Assembly: GCA_022494885.1 (NCBI GenBank)
Contig: JAGVSM010004978.1
Location: 62,001 to 126,000, forward strand
Reading direction: 5' to 3'
DNA: 64,000 nt
From: Micrasema longulum
Taxonomy: Eukaryota > Arthropoda > Insecta > Trichoptera > Brachycentridae
In this document: positions 1 to 9,399 of the stretch, piece by piece
Layout of the letters: the number at the start of each line of letters is the position of its first letter
Numbering within the stretch: the first letter of the stretch is position 1
Notes under the pieces: generated by a model
The model's database searches: none
The model's input: only the letters and a program-made list of their open reading frames with translations
Told to the model about the DNA's origin: nothing
Program-made: the position numbers and the translations under genes

Positions 1-324
1 ATTTTATTTTATTTTTTTAACACAAACGGCAAATCTGCCTTTTACAAACATTTATTATACTAACATATTTGGATTAATATATTTTTTTAAACATGAATTT
101 CCTTATATCCAAGATTTATAAAAAAAAATTAAACCAAAAATTATTCAAGATTTATATTAAAAAAAATAACCTAAAAATTATACAGCATATTTGGTAGAAA
201 GTTTAAACAATCTACAGTACAGCATTCTACAGTAAAACAACAAGAAAATCATAAGTACTATTTCACACAGCAAGGCAAAGTGAATAAAAAAATGTATATT
301 TATATATATATATATATATATATA
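1..324 (-). mobile_element. LINE family J1, 3' UTR and tail (distal part)
   Basis: Read on the minus strand this is the end of a LINE 3' UTR: it passes through a segment with GGCAGATTTGCCGTTT and ends in repeated AAAAT units at the window start. The same 3' UTR recurs at 32.72-32.97 kb and 56.18-56.45 kb on the plus strand. The Tc1 element at 325-1995 separates it from its coding end at 1998-2230. A (TA)n run at about 298-324 abuts the insertion point. Confidence 0.75.
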
Positions 325-350
325 CACCGCAAGACAAAAAAAATTACGAG
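325..350 (+). repeat. Tc1 left terminal inverted repeat
   Basis: 26 bp beginning CACCGCAAGACAAA and ending TTACGAG. It matches the reverse complement of 1970-1995 with two mismatches. A TA dinucleotide lies immediately outside. Confidence 0.93.
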
Positions 351-533
351 TTTACCTGCTACCGCGCCCCTTGACTTTACTGAACCCTTTTTCTAAGAAA
401 TCCTTTATCGATACCTCTTTCTTTTGTTTAATAAATTAAGGACACTATGTGTCACCTTTCTACAATATTTACATTTTAAAATGTCTCAACAGTCTTGTTT
501 TACCCGCGTTTGAGTGAACATAACACAACAATC

Positions 534-1633
534 ATGGAAAGTGCAAAGCAAATGTCGATTGCGATAAAATCCAAAATAATCACATTGTCGCAAGAAAACA
601 TATCTAATTGTGAAATATCTCGTCGAGTTGGGTATTCAGAAGGTGCAGTGAGGTTTTATTAAAAAAAATCCAAGAAACTGGATCCATAGAACGGAAAAAA
701 GGAAGCGGACGGGGGCGCGTGACATCTGCCCGAGATGATCGCTTAATAAAAAAAATTGTTATGCGCGATCGATTTTTGACGGCACCTGAAATATACGCAG
801 AGGTGCAGTCTACCAACACATCAACATTTTCAGTAAAAACAGTGTCCAGGCGGCTGTTGGAGCATGGTTTCCAAGCACGGAGTCCCACAAAGAAACCATT
901 ACTCACGGACAAAATGAAGAAGGCTAGACTGGATTGGGCGAAAGAGCACCAGAATTGGACCTTGGAGGATTGGCAAAATGTTGTTTTCTCTGATGAATCA
1001 AAATTCAACCTTTTTGGTCCAGACGGCAGAAAGATAGTTCGACGAAAACGTGGGGAAAGATATCATCCGTCGTGCGTCACTCGAACCGTTAAACATTCAC
1101 CCTACGTGATGATTTGGGGTGCATGACAGCATACGGTTTAGGACCTCTAAATTTTGTACAGGGTACGATGAATGCCATTCAGTACAAAAAAAGTGTTAAA
1201 AAAACATATTATTCCAACAATCGAGGACATTACGCAGTATACCGCGGACCCAATTTTTCAGGACGATTCTGCGCCGTGCCATAGAGCCCGCACTGTGAGT
1301 ACAAATATATATTTTTTTAAATGCATTTTGTGACCACATGATAAATAATTTATTGTTTTTTTATAGATCAATGAATTCAAGGAGAAAATTGGCTTAAAAT
1401 CGTTGACGTGGCCCGGGAATAGCCCTGATTTGAACCCGATAGAAAATTTATGGGCGATTATGAAAAAAAAAGTCGGGAAAAAAAAATCAAAAAACATTGA
1501 GGAATTAAAAAAAAACTTAATTCAAGTTTGGGAAGAAGAAATAACATCAGAAATTTTAGATTCGCTTTACGCTTCTCTAAATAATAGAATTTTACATGTT
1601 ATAAAAAATAAAGGTGAATTCACTAAGTACTAA
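534..1633 (+). pseudogene. Tc1-type DD34E transposase, frameshifted, with intron
   Basis: Cut-and-paste transposase relic. It starts at ATG 534 (MESAKQMSIAIKSKI) with an N-terminal helix-turn-helix region, reaches a stop at 660-662 next to an A8 run, and resumes in another frame (KKIQETGSIERKKG). A single-base loss near 1122 after MIWG creates TGA 1124-1126, and an extra A in the A run near 1183-1189 restores the frame. Catalytic residues remain: D in FSDES (992-994), D in FQDDSAPCH (1265-1267) and E in NPIENLW (1442-1444). Removing the GT-AG intron 1295-1366 puts exactly 34 residues between the second D and E. The spliced product would be about 340 residues, the usual Tc1 length, ending GEFTKY. 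The three indels suggest an inactive copy. Confidence 0.9.
1295..1366 (+). other. Spliceosomal intron in Tc1 transposase
   Basis: 72 nt, phase 0, with donor GTGAGT directly after the HRART codons and acceptor TTTTTTTATAG directly before INEFKEK. It contains in-frame stops, so read-through would truncate the protein before the catalytic glutamate. Excision restores the DD34E spacing exactly, which is strong internal evidence for a true intron. Confidence 0.85.
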
Positions 1634-1969
1634 ATATTTTAAAATGTTATAAATATGTTTAAATGTAAAATACTTTAATTTAAAATAAAGCGATAAGAAC
1701 CTACTTCTTAAATATGAATTAAAAAATAACATGTCTTTTATTATTCCATCACAAACACTCGACCATAAATGAACCGTTATGGGTCTCTAAGGTTCGGGTA
1801 ATCTGATACCTGATATATAATGGCAATTTCTAAGTACAATTCATGAGTAAGATTTTTTATTTTAACCTTGAAATAACGAGTAGTCATCACATATGTCAAA
1901 CAATATAAAAAAAACTAATTAAATATCAAGAATAATTCATTATATGTCAATTTTAGTTTTTTTTGAGAA

Positions 1970-1995
1970 CTCGTAAATTTATTTGTCTTGCGGTG
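1970..1995 (-). repeat. Tc1 right terminal inverted repeat
   Basis: 26 bp ending TTGTCTTGCGGTG, followed by TA. It is the mirror of 325-350 with two mismatches. Confidence 0.93.
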
Positions 1996-1997
1996 TA

Positions 1998-2230
1998 TAT
2001 ATATTATGAAATGCATGAATAAATAAATATAATTACCATTCACCATCTTTGAAAAAGTTCAAAAGGTTTGTTCTATAGGAAAAATACCCTACACTAAATA
2101 TATCAGATACGTGGGAATAACTATTGCCGAGTTCATGAAGTCTATTTAATACGGCATTACAAGTATACACTGTCCGTGAATTGTTGCTACAAAACGGAGG
2201 CACCTGTCTAGTCATTCTTCCAGTGATTTA
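1998..2230 (-). mobile_element. LINE family J1, C-terminal coding end
   Basis: A minus-strand frame of 60 codons (2033-2215) begins MTRQVPPFCSNNSRT and contains LNRLHELGN, DIFSVGY and a final KFFKDGEW. This layout (Asn/Arg-rich block, Asp-Ile/Leu-Phe, basic helix, stop) is that of the extreme C-terminus of Jockey/CR1-type reverse transcriptase proteins. The copy at 55,997-56,179 is nearly identical and is preceded by more reverse transcriptase relic, which supports the assignment. The 3' UTR continues at 1-324 beyond the Tc1 insertion. Confidence 0.75.
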
Positions 2231-3440
2231 TTTAAACATGCATACTGAGAACAGTAATAAAGGATACCTGGCTCATTGAAATTTCGTTTTATGCTAGTAA
2301 TCTGTTAATGTTTTAAGAAACTAACTATAACTAAAGTAATGGATTAAGTTTTACAAATAGCAAAGATATTTTATGCCTCATTCATTATTGATTTACAAAC
2401 CTACATGTTAAAAAAGGTAACATTTAATATAATCGCCGAGTCAAAAATATTTTAAATAATCCTGTTTGTTAAGAGCAGATATAAATCATCAAGGGAAAAA
2501 TGGCACCGGGAAGCAGGAAAAACATCGGCAGGCGGCAGAATGGAAGATAAGGGAAACTTGTATGGGCGAGGAGAGCAAAGGAAATCCTAATGAGGGTGTA
2601 GGTAACAGCCACTACGTGATCATAATGTGTAATTAATGACCCGTATAAAATGCATGCCGAGTGAGATAAAGGAAGGAGAGAGAGGGTAGGCGAAGGAATT
2701 TATATAATATTTCCACATGGCAGTATTCCCCTCCCCTTGTTTAGCCGTGGAAAAGCATGATAAATATGAAAAGTGAGCTTTGATGACAGAAAGCATTAAA
2801 TGAAAAAATAATAGCGAGGGTGTAATGGAGTTAATTAAAATTACAAAGAAACTGAGGCATTATGCATTTAACAAGTAAAATTCACACTGTACGCGTTTGA
2901 CCACCTATTTTTTATTTTGAGAATTCATCAAATAAACTTACTTTATTGTGAAGACAGAAGATTAGAATAAATTATACAAGTGCAAATATTTAACGTACCT
3001 ACCATAGAGTTGTTATAGTATCTAGAGAGACAAACAACTGCCCGCTCAAACTAAATTGTATTTGAACAGTAGGCATTTTTTGTCATTTTTTTAAATCATT
3101 TTTAGCTTTTAAACGCAGTATTAAAATATATTATTTTAATATTCCATAAAACCAACATTCCAATCATACAATTTTGATTACTTTGTACTGAAATTATTTT
3201 CATTTAAACTCTTATTATTTACAACCCCTGCTTGCACTAGTATATTACACAGAAATTTGTTTAGTCTCCCACCAGTCTGACGATGTCGGTCACTGGAAAA
3301 TTCATAAATAAAAGTGGAATGTATTTTTATAATTATAATTCCATAGAACCATCTATGTTCTATAAATAACATAAATATTATATAAAGTTTATAATTGAAC
3401 ACTAACATTGTGGTTATTCATTATAATAAAATAAATAAAA
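2231..3440. other. No recognisable gene; possible unique island at 2.49-2.83 kb
   Basis: I find no coding relic. The part around 2490-2830 is less AT-rich than its surroundings, has no visible copy elsewhere in the window and carries clustered TAAT/ATTA motifs. The remainder is AT-rich filler. Confidence 0.4.
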
Positions 3441-3585
3441 CAACGTTTTTAACCACTAATTTTAATTTTCCACCGACCGGTTTCAAAGCAAACAAGCATT
3501 AGTTACGTAAACCTTGACGAAGAAGCTTGTTTGCTTTGAAACCGGTCGGTGGAAAATAAAAATTAGTGGTCAAAAACAAAACTGT
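3440..3585. repeat. PLE terminal palindrome
   Basis: Two arms, 3453-3497 and 3525-3569, are inverted copies of about 45 bp (nearly perfect, extending more loosely to about 57 bp) around a 27-nt loop. Both contain GAAACCGGTCGGTGG, the kind of sequence found at Penelope-like element ends. The right arm carries a hammerhead-like core; in the left arm the core has diverged. Confidence 0.7.
3512..3547 (+). ncRNA. Hammerhead-like motif, PLE end (degenerate)
   Basis: CTTGACGA (consensus CTGANGA with an extra or changed T) is followed by a stem pairing AAGC with GCTT, then GAAAC and CGGTC. The order matches the hammerhead core known from Penelope-like elements, but the first box is imperfect, so activity is doubtful. 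Confidence 0.45.
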
Positions 3586-3599
3586 ATTTTATTATCATA

Positions 3600-4130
3600 A
3601 ATATAATTTTTTACGTAAAAAAATGTAAAGGTATCATTTAATTCAAATAAGAAAAAAGGATTTAAGTATAAAAATTACAGAATTCACAAAAAATAAGTAC
3701 CCATAGAGTTTCAAAAATCGAGGTTAAAAACCCACAATTTGCCAAATCATGGTTACGTTGACAAATGGCTTCGAGAATTTTTCCATTCTTACATAATGGT
3801 TTCCATCACAGGGCAAACTTAAAAATAGAAAAAATATGGTTTATAGCGTGATTTAATTATTCACAATCTTTCAAGTTAAAGTTATTAATAAAAACCATAT
3901 AAATAAATAAAACAGAAGTTAGTTTTTGAGTGCTTGCATTTAAATTTGTATCTGTGTTACGATTATTTCGCCTTTTAAAATAGACGTTTTCAAATAAATG
4001 TTATAAGTCGACCAAAATATAAATTAAAATCAAAAGCGACATCTATCCACCGTAAATTTGAGAAATATAGAGAACGGTGATACTTCGCATAATCGCAATA
4101 TTTTATTAAATTGGATTCTTAGGGCTTACT
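3600..4130. other. AT-rich, nothing recognised
   Basis: No reading frame, repeat copy or RNA signature that I can support. Confidence 0.4.
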
Positions 4131-4184
4131 CCATCACCACTTTGAAGGTTGACATTGACATTGGAATCTCCGAGCAAGATTGAT

Positions 4185-4415
4185 AAGAAAAGCGAGTTTT
4201 TTTTTACGAGTAACACGCCAAGCCTTTTTTAGAGGTTTGTCAGCAGGTGGAGAGTTGAGGATATGAAAGAAAGTTACGAAATATATGCCAGAATACTCAG
4301 ATAATTGAGAAAAAAACTTTCTTGGATTTTTTCTTACAACTAGCGGTAGTGAAAACCGCGACGCAGGTTTCGCAGTTGGTTGTCCCTTCAACTGCGCCAT
4401 GGCGCCTGTTGAAAA
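4185..4415 (-). repeat. tRNA-like repeat, related to the fold-back family
   Basis: On the minus strand a tRNA-like head with CGCAGTTG and a B-box-like CGTCGCGGTTTTC lies upstream of a segment related to the TCTTCCATCTGTTGAC part of the fold-back elements at 7.3 and 43.4 kb. Similar heads occur at 7.45-7.54 and 14.37-14.46 kb. It is too degraded to be a tRNA gene. Confidence 0.5.
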
Positions 4416-4564
4416 GGTAAACATAAATAAAATAAACCCTAGATTTTTTAACAATTACAGAATTCAATAAATCTAGCCAATTTTTAAAAACAACTATTAA
4501 AAACTGTTTTTTTCCTTATTTGTGCACGCAGTGTTCACAATAGACTCAATTAAATATAGAATTA

Positions 4565-5430
4565 ATGAAATATTTAGGAATTTATATAAATGGGAATTTA
4601 AGATGGACTAATCAAATCGAACATATTAAGAATAAATTGAAAAAGCGAATTTACTTTTTTAAAACTATGAGAAATATAATTAGCCTAAAAGAACTTGTAA
4701 AAGATAAATATATAACGCAATAACTCAATCAGTCTTGGAATATGGAATAATTGATGGGGATGTGCAAATGAAACTGTGATAAAAACGAATAATAATTGCA
4801 CAAAAAGCTTTAGTAAAAATTATCTTAAGAGTCCCAATCAGAACTAGTTCCCTCGGTATATTTGAAAATCTTAATGTAAAATCTATAAAACAACTTTATG
4901 TAAAAGCTCTGTTACTATACGCACGTAAACATTATTCTCTACCTTCCGTTACAAATACAAGAGTTACTAGATACTCCACCATGATGCTGCAAAAAAATAT
5001 ATAAAAAATACGACCTTCGGTAAAGAGGATTGGCCTACAACTCGGTTAGAGTGTACAATCTACTTCCATTATCCATAAGGACAATTAGTAAGTACTCACA
5101 ATATAAAATTGCTATTAAGAAATGGATAGTGGAAGTGGGTTGCACACGGATCGATGAGTGGATCAAGCCAAATAGGTAAAATGTGTGTACTGTTTATGAA
5201 ATTTGTTCTAATTGGTCTATATAAATTAGTTATGTTTTTTATGATTATTTTAGTTTATATTGTTTATTATGTTTAATTAACTTTGTTAAATAGCTAATTT
5301 AAGGCATGTTTCACATTTTGTAAAATGTTTTTTATTTATTTAACTTTTTGTACATAATGTTATTTGTACATTGGCGGGCTAATTGGCAAATGGCAATTTC
5401 TTCCAACCAACCAATAAAATAAAAGTTTTA
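4565..5430 (+). mobile_element. LINE 3' fragment (Jockey/CR1-type)
   Basis: The frame 4565-4723 reads MKYLGIYINGNLRW followed by HIKNKLKKR, the start of the region after the catalytic core of LINE reverse transcriptases (consensus KYLG-D-L-W-HI). After several stops and shifts the C-terminal end is legible at 5048-5179: RVYNLLPLSIRTISKYSQ, then WIVEVGCTRIDEWIKPNR and stop. A 3' UTR follows, ending near 5425 with CCAACCAACCAATAAAATAAA, a typical LINE tail. The catalytic domain is absent and the fragment is 5'-truncated. It lies tail to tail with the minus-strand LINE at 5.44-6.04 kb. Confidence 0.82.
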
Positions 5431-5439
5431 TTTTTATAA

Positions 5440-6039
5440 TTCAAGTTACAGAACATATTTAATAGAAAAAAAAGATTAAAAAGCTAAAAGTATATAAAAA
5501 TAGAAATAAACGTACCTTAAATCAAAACTATTACTCAATGGGAAAAAGGAAAAAAGAGGAAAGAGGAAAAAAGAAAGGAGGAGAGATTAAGGAAGAGAAA
5601 GGAGATGTTTCTTCAGACGTGATTTAAGCAGAGATAATGTAGTAACATCTTTGATGGTGGATGGGAGATGATTCCACAGTCGAGCCGCATGGACACTATA
5701 TGAGTTAGAGAAGAAAAAGGAATTGTGTATGGGTATTAAGAGAGTGCCTTGAGAATGAGAACGAAGAGGTGAACCATGAACTGATAAGCGTTGAAAATGT
5801 TCACGCAGGTATATAGGAGCGTTAGGACTATGAAGTACATTGAACAGAAGTGAGAGGGAGTGATAGTCTCTCCGCTGTCTAATTTTGAGCCATTACAGTT
5901 TCCTACGATAATCAGAAATGTGGTCATATTTCCTAAGACCAAAAATGTACCTTATGCATGTATTTTGAAGTCGTTCAAGTTTATCGTGTTGCTCACAGCT
6001 TAAATCAGTCATGGAAACATCAGCGTAATCTAGAATGGG
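5440..6039 (-). mobile_element. LINE 3' fragment with a 151-codon coding relic
   Basis: The minus strand from 6039 to the stop at 5587-5589 is open for 151 codons except one internal stop. Legible blocks are ILDYADVSM, HDKLERLQNTCIRYIFGLRK, LSLLFNVLHSP, VHAARLWNHLPSTIKD and LKSRLKKHLLSLP-stop. This is the thumb-to-C-terminus region of a Jockey/L2-like reverse transcriptase (Q-A-R-I-F-G, then LWN-LP-IK, then K-LK-L). An A-rich 3' UTR follows toward 5440. The single stop and open frame suggest a younger copy than most others here. Confidence 0.85.
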
Positions 6040-6074
6040 TCATCATACCTAGTCAAATCATATCTAGTCAGGAC

Positions 6075-6165
6075 CAGGGGTGCGAATCTAAACGCTCTCT
6101 GAAAGCAATTAAGCGGTAGCAATGCTTTCTTTACTCTCTAGAGAGCGCTTAGAATCGCACTGCAG
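6075..6165. mobile_element. Short MITE with inverted ends
   Basis: A 91-bp segment whose ends mirror each other: CAGGGGTGCGAATCTAAACG on the left and, reversed, CTGCAGTGCGATTCTAAGCG on the right, with GCTCTCT also paired. A 14-15 nt near-duplication (ATCATACCTAGTCA and ATCATATCTAGTCA) lies just upstream. The superfamily is not determined. Confidence 0.55.
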
Positions 6166-6437
6166 AAATGAACAAGAAATGTAAAAAAAAATGTACTTCT
6201 TATTCCAAATAAACCACAAAGAGAGACTGTAGCATATAAAATAGTACTCGTATTTTTTTTTTATATGTGGCGCAAACATTGACAATTGCTGGTCCACCAC
6301 ATTACCGTATACCGCATCTGAGGACTCAAGTTTAAAGTTGCTTGAAAGAGCTCTCTGTAAACTGGTAACCTTTGTGCCGAAAGAAAGTAAATCAGAAGTA
6401 CATAACAGCGTACAATAAGGGCAAATAATGCAACTTT

Positions 6438-6680
6438 ATGGATGCCTTTGGGATGTGGTCCTGGAGGCGTATGCCAAGCGTACCCTGGAGAGCAAGACGC
6501 ACCAACGCTTACATTATTCAGAAACTGACGTTGGCGAACAGACTCGACCATATGCCTCAGACGAGTTTTATAATATTTTGGACGCCTTCCAAGGTGAGAG
6601 GAAGATTACCTGGAGAAACTTGTTGTAGTCGGCAGCGCAGAAAGAAAAAGACGACGAGAGATGTTTCCCATGCGCTGTTC
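6438..6680 (+). mobile_element. RTE-type LINE C-terminal relic
   Basis: The frame reads MDAFGMWSWRRMPSVPWRARR then TNAYIIQKL, and a later block FWTPSKVRGRLPGE aligns with the FFGHIARK-like segment. The W-WRR-PW-ARRTN signature is characteristic of a very common RTE-related LINE protein C-terminus in animals. No catalytic domain remains. It is followed at 6.69 kb by one arm of the fold-back family. Confidence 0.72.
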
Positions 6681-6689
6681 GGACCAGAA

Positions 6690-6835
6690 AAATACTGCAA
6701 TAATTTTACACGGCGCGTAAAGTGGCCACTTAAACCAGTCAATGACAGATCAAAAGCCCTGTAAATGTCTAGACTTCCATTCTCGTATCAAAAATGTTTT
6801 CCCTCTCTATTGCAACAAATTCAGATTCAATTGTA
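6690..6835 (+). repeat. Fold-back family B, right arm only
   Basis: It contains AAAGTGGCCACTTAAACCAG, then GCCCTGTAAATG and TTTTCCCTCTCTATTGCAAC, matching the right arm of the full element at 43.40-43.85 kb. No partnering left arm lies upstream. Confidence 0.7.
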
Positions 6836-7134
6836 GGTTTACCAGACTCGTTCTATAATTCTGCATAGAATGAGTTGAAATACAACGTGACTGGGAATTG
6901 CAGATAACAGAATGGCCCGTTTCAGACGACCGTGAAAATTCACACGACACGACAAAATACCATCAGTTCAGTGCCCGAAATCGGCGTTTATTTTAGTAAA
7001 TAATACAATATGTTCTGTTTGCAAAACAGTAACAATGGTATCTAATACAATTAAGTAAAAGTAAAATTAAATTGTATGCACACATATTAGACACTCAACA
7101 ATGTTTTGAGTATGTCCAAATGTTTGTAGTCCAT

Positions 7135-7293
7135 GTCAAAATGAGGAGCCGGCCTAATTACAGTGGTGAATTACAAAACAAAATATCCAGGCTTGAGAAA
7201 GCTTATATATTTTTTATGTTCTCTCCGGGAATCGAACTCGGAACCTTTCGTGCGTGAGTCAAGGATCTTGACCACTACACCACGGAGGCCGCC
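7135..7293 (-). mobile_element. tRNA-derived SINE, family A
   Basis: Minus strand: the head begins GGCGGCCTCCGTGGTGTAGT (A-box region) and has a B box in GGTTCCGAGTTCGATTCCC. The body carries GTAATTCACCACTGTAATT. The plus-strand copy at 34.96-35.13 kb has the same head and body. The repeated body and lack of an acceptor-stem pair argue against a true tRNA gene. Confidence 0.8.
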
Positions 7294-7315
7294 GGGTATT
7301 TACATCTAAATTTGT

Positions 7316-7540
7316 TGCAATTGAGATGGATTTTTTGTGTAAGTGTCACTTTACACGCTGTCTAACATTTACCATTCTGCCAAAGTTTAAACATCGACAT
7401 TTCCTCAGGTCTTCCATCTGTTGACTTTAGTGAAGTAAAAATCTTTATGGATTTCTTCTTGAAACCAGCGGGAATCGAACCCGCGACGCTAGTTTCACAG
7501 ATGACCATCTAACCAACAGCGCCACAGCGCCGACTAATCT
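7316..7540 (-). repeat. Fold-back family B, left arm plus tRNA-like segment
   Basis: The left-arm sequence (TTGCAATTGAGATGGA, CACTTTACACGCTG, ACCATTCTGCC) lacks an inner block and is followed by a minus-strand tRNA-like head with a B box in CGCGGGTTCGATTCCCGC (about 7455-7472). The two parts together resemble the inner half of the element at 43.4 kb, although that copy carries a different tRNA-like core. Confidence 0.6.
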
Positions 7541-7617
7541 TTATTATATTTCCTTTTGCAGATTTTTTACATGAGATTAGCCGCTGAACGTTTTTAAAAT
7601 TACAAAATAATATAATG

Positions 7618-7690
7618 AATGTCAATCCACCCTAATTATACCATATTGTGTGGATTTTGACGATGCGTGTGAAATTGGCCTATACGTTAG
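7618..7690 (+). repeat. Repeat with AATCCACCCTAA end
   Basis: AATCCACCCTAATTATACC followed by GTGTGGATTTTGACGATGCG is shared with the inverted pair at 61.82-62.03 kb. Class unknown. Confidence 0.5.
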
Positions 7691-7699
7691 CAAATGACT

Positions 7700-8880
7700 C
7701 TAGGGTTTTCGATCAACCATTTAACTAAACTAACCGGTTACCGTTTTTTTCTACATATAAATAACTTTTAAAAATAAAAGTCGTTTGAAATCCAAGCGCT
7801 ATCGGAGGCACACGTTTTAAATCTAGGCGCTTTCATTTTACGGACAAGTTTCTCTTGCTATTTTGTACTAGCGTGATAGTTTTTTTTAAAAAAAACTTTT
7901 GAACATAGAATATATTAGTATGTACTTTATTTTAACAAACGTTTTTTTAATATTCAAATAATTGAGTTTACTTACGATCTACGTTTAGGAAGTCCTATTT
8001 GGATATTAAATTTATTTAGAAAATTTTCAGAGATTGGTGTTTTTGTTTATTTGTCTAATCTTGTCCAGCTACATCTCATTTATAGAAATAAAATTCAGAC
8101 AGTTGACAGTTATATTTTGTAGTAAAATCTTCCGCTTACTTCCGCCATTTTGTTTTTTGAGACTCCAAAGTTAATGCGTGAAAAGGGTATATTTTTTCCA
8201 TCATGTCATTTTTATTATTGATCCTGCAGATTCTTCGAAAACTATAAAGAAATTTACTCAAAATGAATTGTTTGACATCTTTAAAAACTTTCAATGGAAA
8301 AAAATGGATGAAAAATTTTCGTCGATGGAAGAAAAAATTGTAGGAATAACAAAATGTCCGGATGACAAAAAAAAATTGAAATCGTGCTTTGAGGTGTTTT
8401 AAGTTCCAGTTTTAAAAAATAGACGGCCTCTAGCTTCAAAAATGATAGTTTTTTGCATATATAGAGCAATGGTTCAAATTTTTTTTTTCTTTTTAATTAT
8501 TTTTTTATTTATAATTCATATAACACCAAGTATTTTAAAAGTATAATACGTTGAATTACATTCCCAGTAGTTACAACAACTCAATTCGGGACACAACAAA
8601 ATAACACATATTGAGAACAACAAAGAAACAAAGCAAGTTTAGCACCCTTTTAACTAAATATAGCACAACAATATATACGCTAAAAACCCTTTCTTACACA
8701 AGCAAAATAAACATATAAAAAAACTTCTTTAAGAATAAAAGTAGTGAATCTACTAAGAGAGATAAGGTCATTAACATCATATGCCATTCAAATGATGCAG
8801 CCATAGTGATTTTGATCTGCCTTATTGGTCAGCAGAACCCATACTGAAAGCATGAAGGCAATTTAAAGCATTTAAAGAGC
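7700..8880. other. No recognised element
   Basis: AT-rich. A 74-codon frame at 8178-8402 is lysine-rich and unlike anything I recognise, so I do not call it a gene. Confidence 0.4.
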
Positions 8881-9383
8881 CAAGCGAATCCATCGCTATT
8901 CGATATTCCCAAGACGGGATTTGGGAATACTAATGACGGCAAGACAATAAAAAAAAAATTGCCAACCCAGAATGCTCTTTACGAATCACTGACATTAATT
9001 TAGAATTAACCATTCATTTTAAAGTTATCTTAGAAGTGATTTCGAGCGGTTACAGCGTTGATGCTAACAAATTTGATGTTTTTGCAACGAAAACAGCAAA
9101 AATATACACAAATTTGTATGGCTGGCATCCCATGTCACCAAAAATATACAAAATTTTGATGCATGGCGCCAAATTCATATTGCATGTAATCTTACCGATT
9201 GGCCGGTTATCAGAGAAGGCAGCTAAAGCCCGCAATAGGTATTTCCGACAAGCCAGACTGAAATTCGCAAGAAATATTTTACAAGTCGATTGTAACAGAG
9301 ATGTATTGAATAAACTGCTATTAAGTTGTGACCTATATTTGAAAGTAACGTCGAATTATGATCAAATATTGTATATCATATAG
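8881..9383 (+). pseudogene. Relic of a multi-copy arthropod hypothetical protein
   Basis: The frame starts QANPSLFDIPKTGFGNTNDG, shifts at an A10 run (8949-8958), and continues open through ITDINLEL, VISSGYSVDANKFD, TAKIYTNLYGWHPM, KILMHGAKFI, LPIGRLSEKAAKARNRYFRQ and LLLSCDLYLKVTS to a stop at 9381-9383. From memory this matches a family of uncharacterised proteins abundant in arthropod genomes with GFG-TNDGNTARRFF, AKLYV-LYPWYYMPVTVHK, LPIG-LSEEAQEARNKD and LL-SSDP motifs. I do not know its function; its high copy number suggests carriage by a mobile element. The start is missing, so this is a fragment. Confidence 0.65.
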
Positions 9384-9399
9384 TTTAATTGACAAAAAA

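Larger units (their letters stand above)
325..1995 (+). mobile_element. Tc1/mariner DNA transposon, near complete but inactivated
   Basis: A 1671-bp element bounded by 26-bp inverted repeats that start CACCGCAAGACAAA and flanked by TA on both sides (323-324 and 1996-1997), the target duplication of Tc1/mariner elements. It contains one transposase gene in the plus direction, broken by small frameshifts and carrying a 72-nt intron. An AATAAA signal follows the stop at about 1683. It lies in the 3' UTR of LINE family J1, whose copy at 56.2 kb lacks it, so this is a secondary insertion. Confidence 0.93.

Noticed and set aside
660..670. Programmed -1 frameshift in the transposase at the A8 run
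   Set aside because: The direction fits, but two further indels in the same gene make ordinary decay more likely.
604..1008. 134-codon minus-strand frame
   Set aside because: It is the antisense shadow of the Tc1 transposase, whose plus-strand reading carries clear catalytic motifs.
5736..5942. 68-codon hydrophobic minus-strand frame
   Set aside because: It overlaps, in another frame, the clear LINE protein relic at 5587-6039.
7442..7535. Possible tRNA gene on the minus strand
   Set aside because: B box and T arm look good but the acceptor stem does not pair and the segment is attached to a fold-back arm shared with other loci; treated as a tRNA-like repeat.
8178..8402. 74-codon lysine-rich frame
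   Set aside because: AT-driven composition, no domain, no copy or neighbour to support it.
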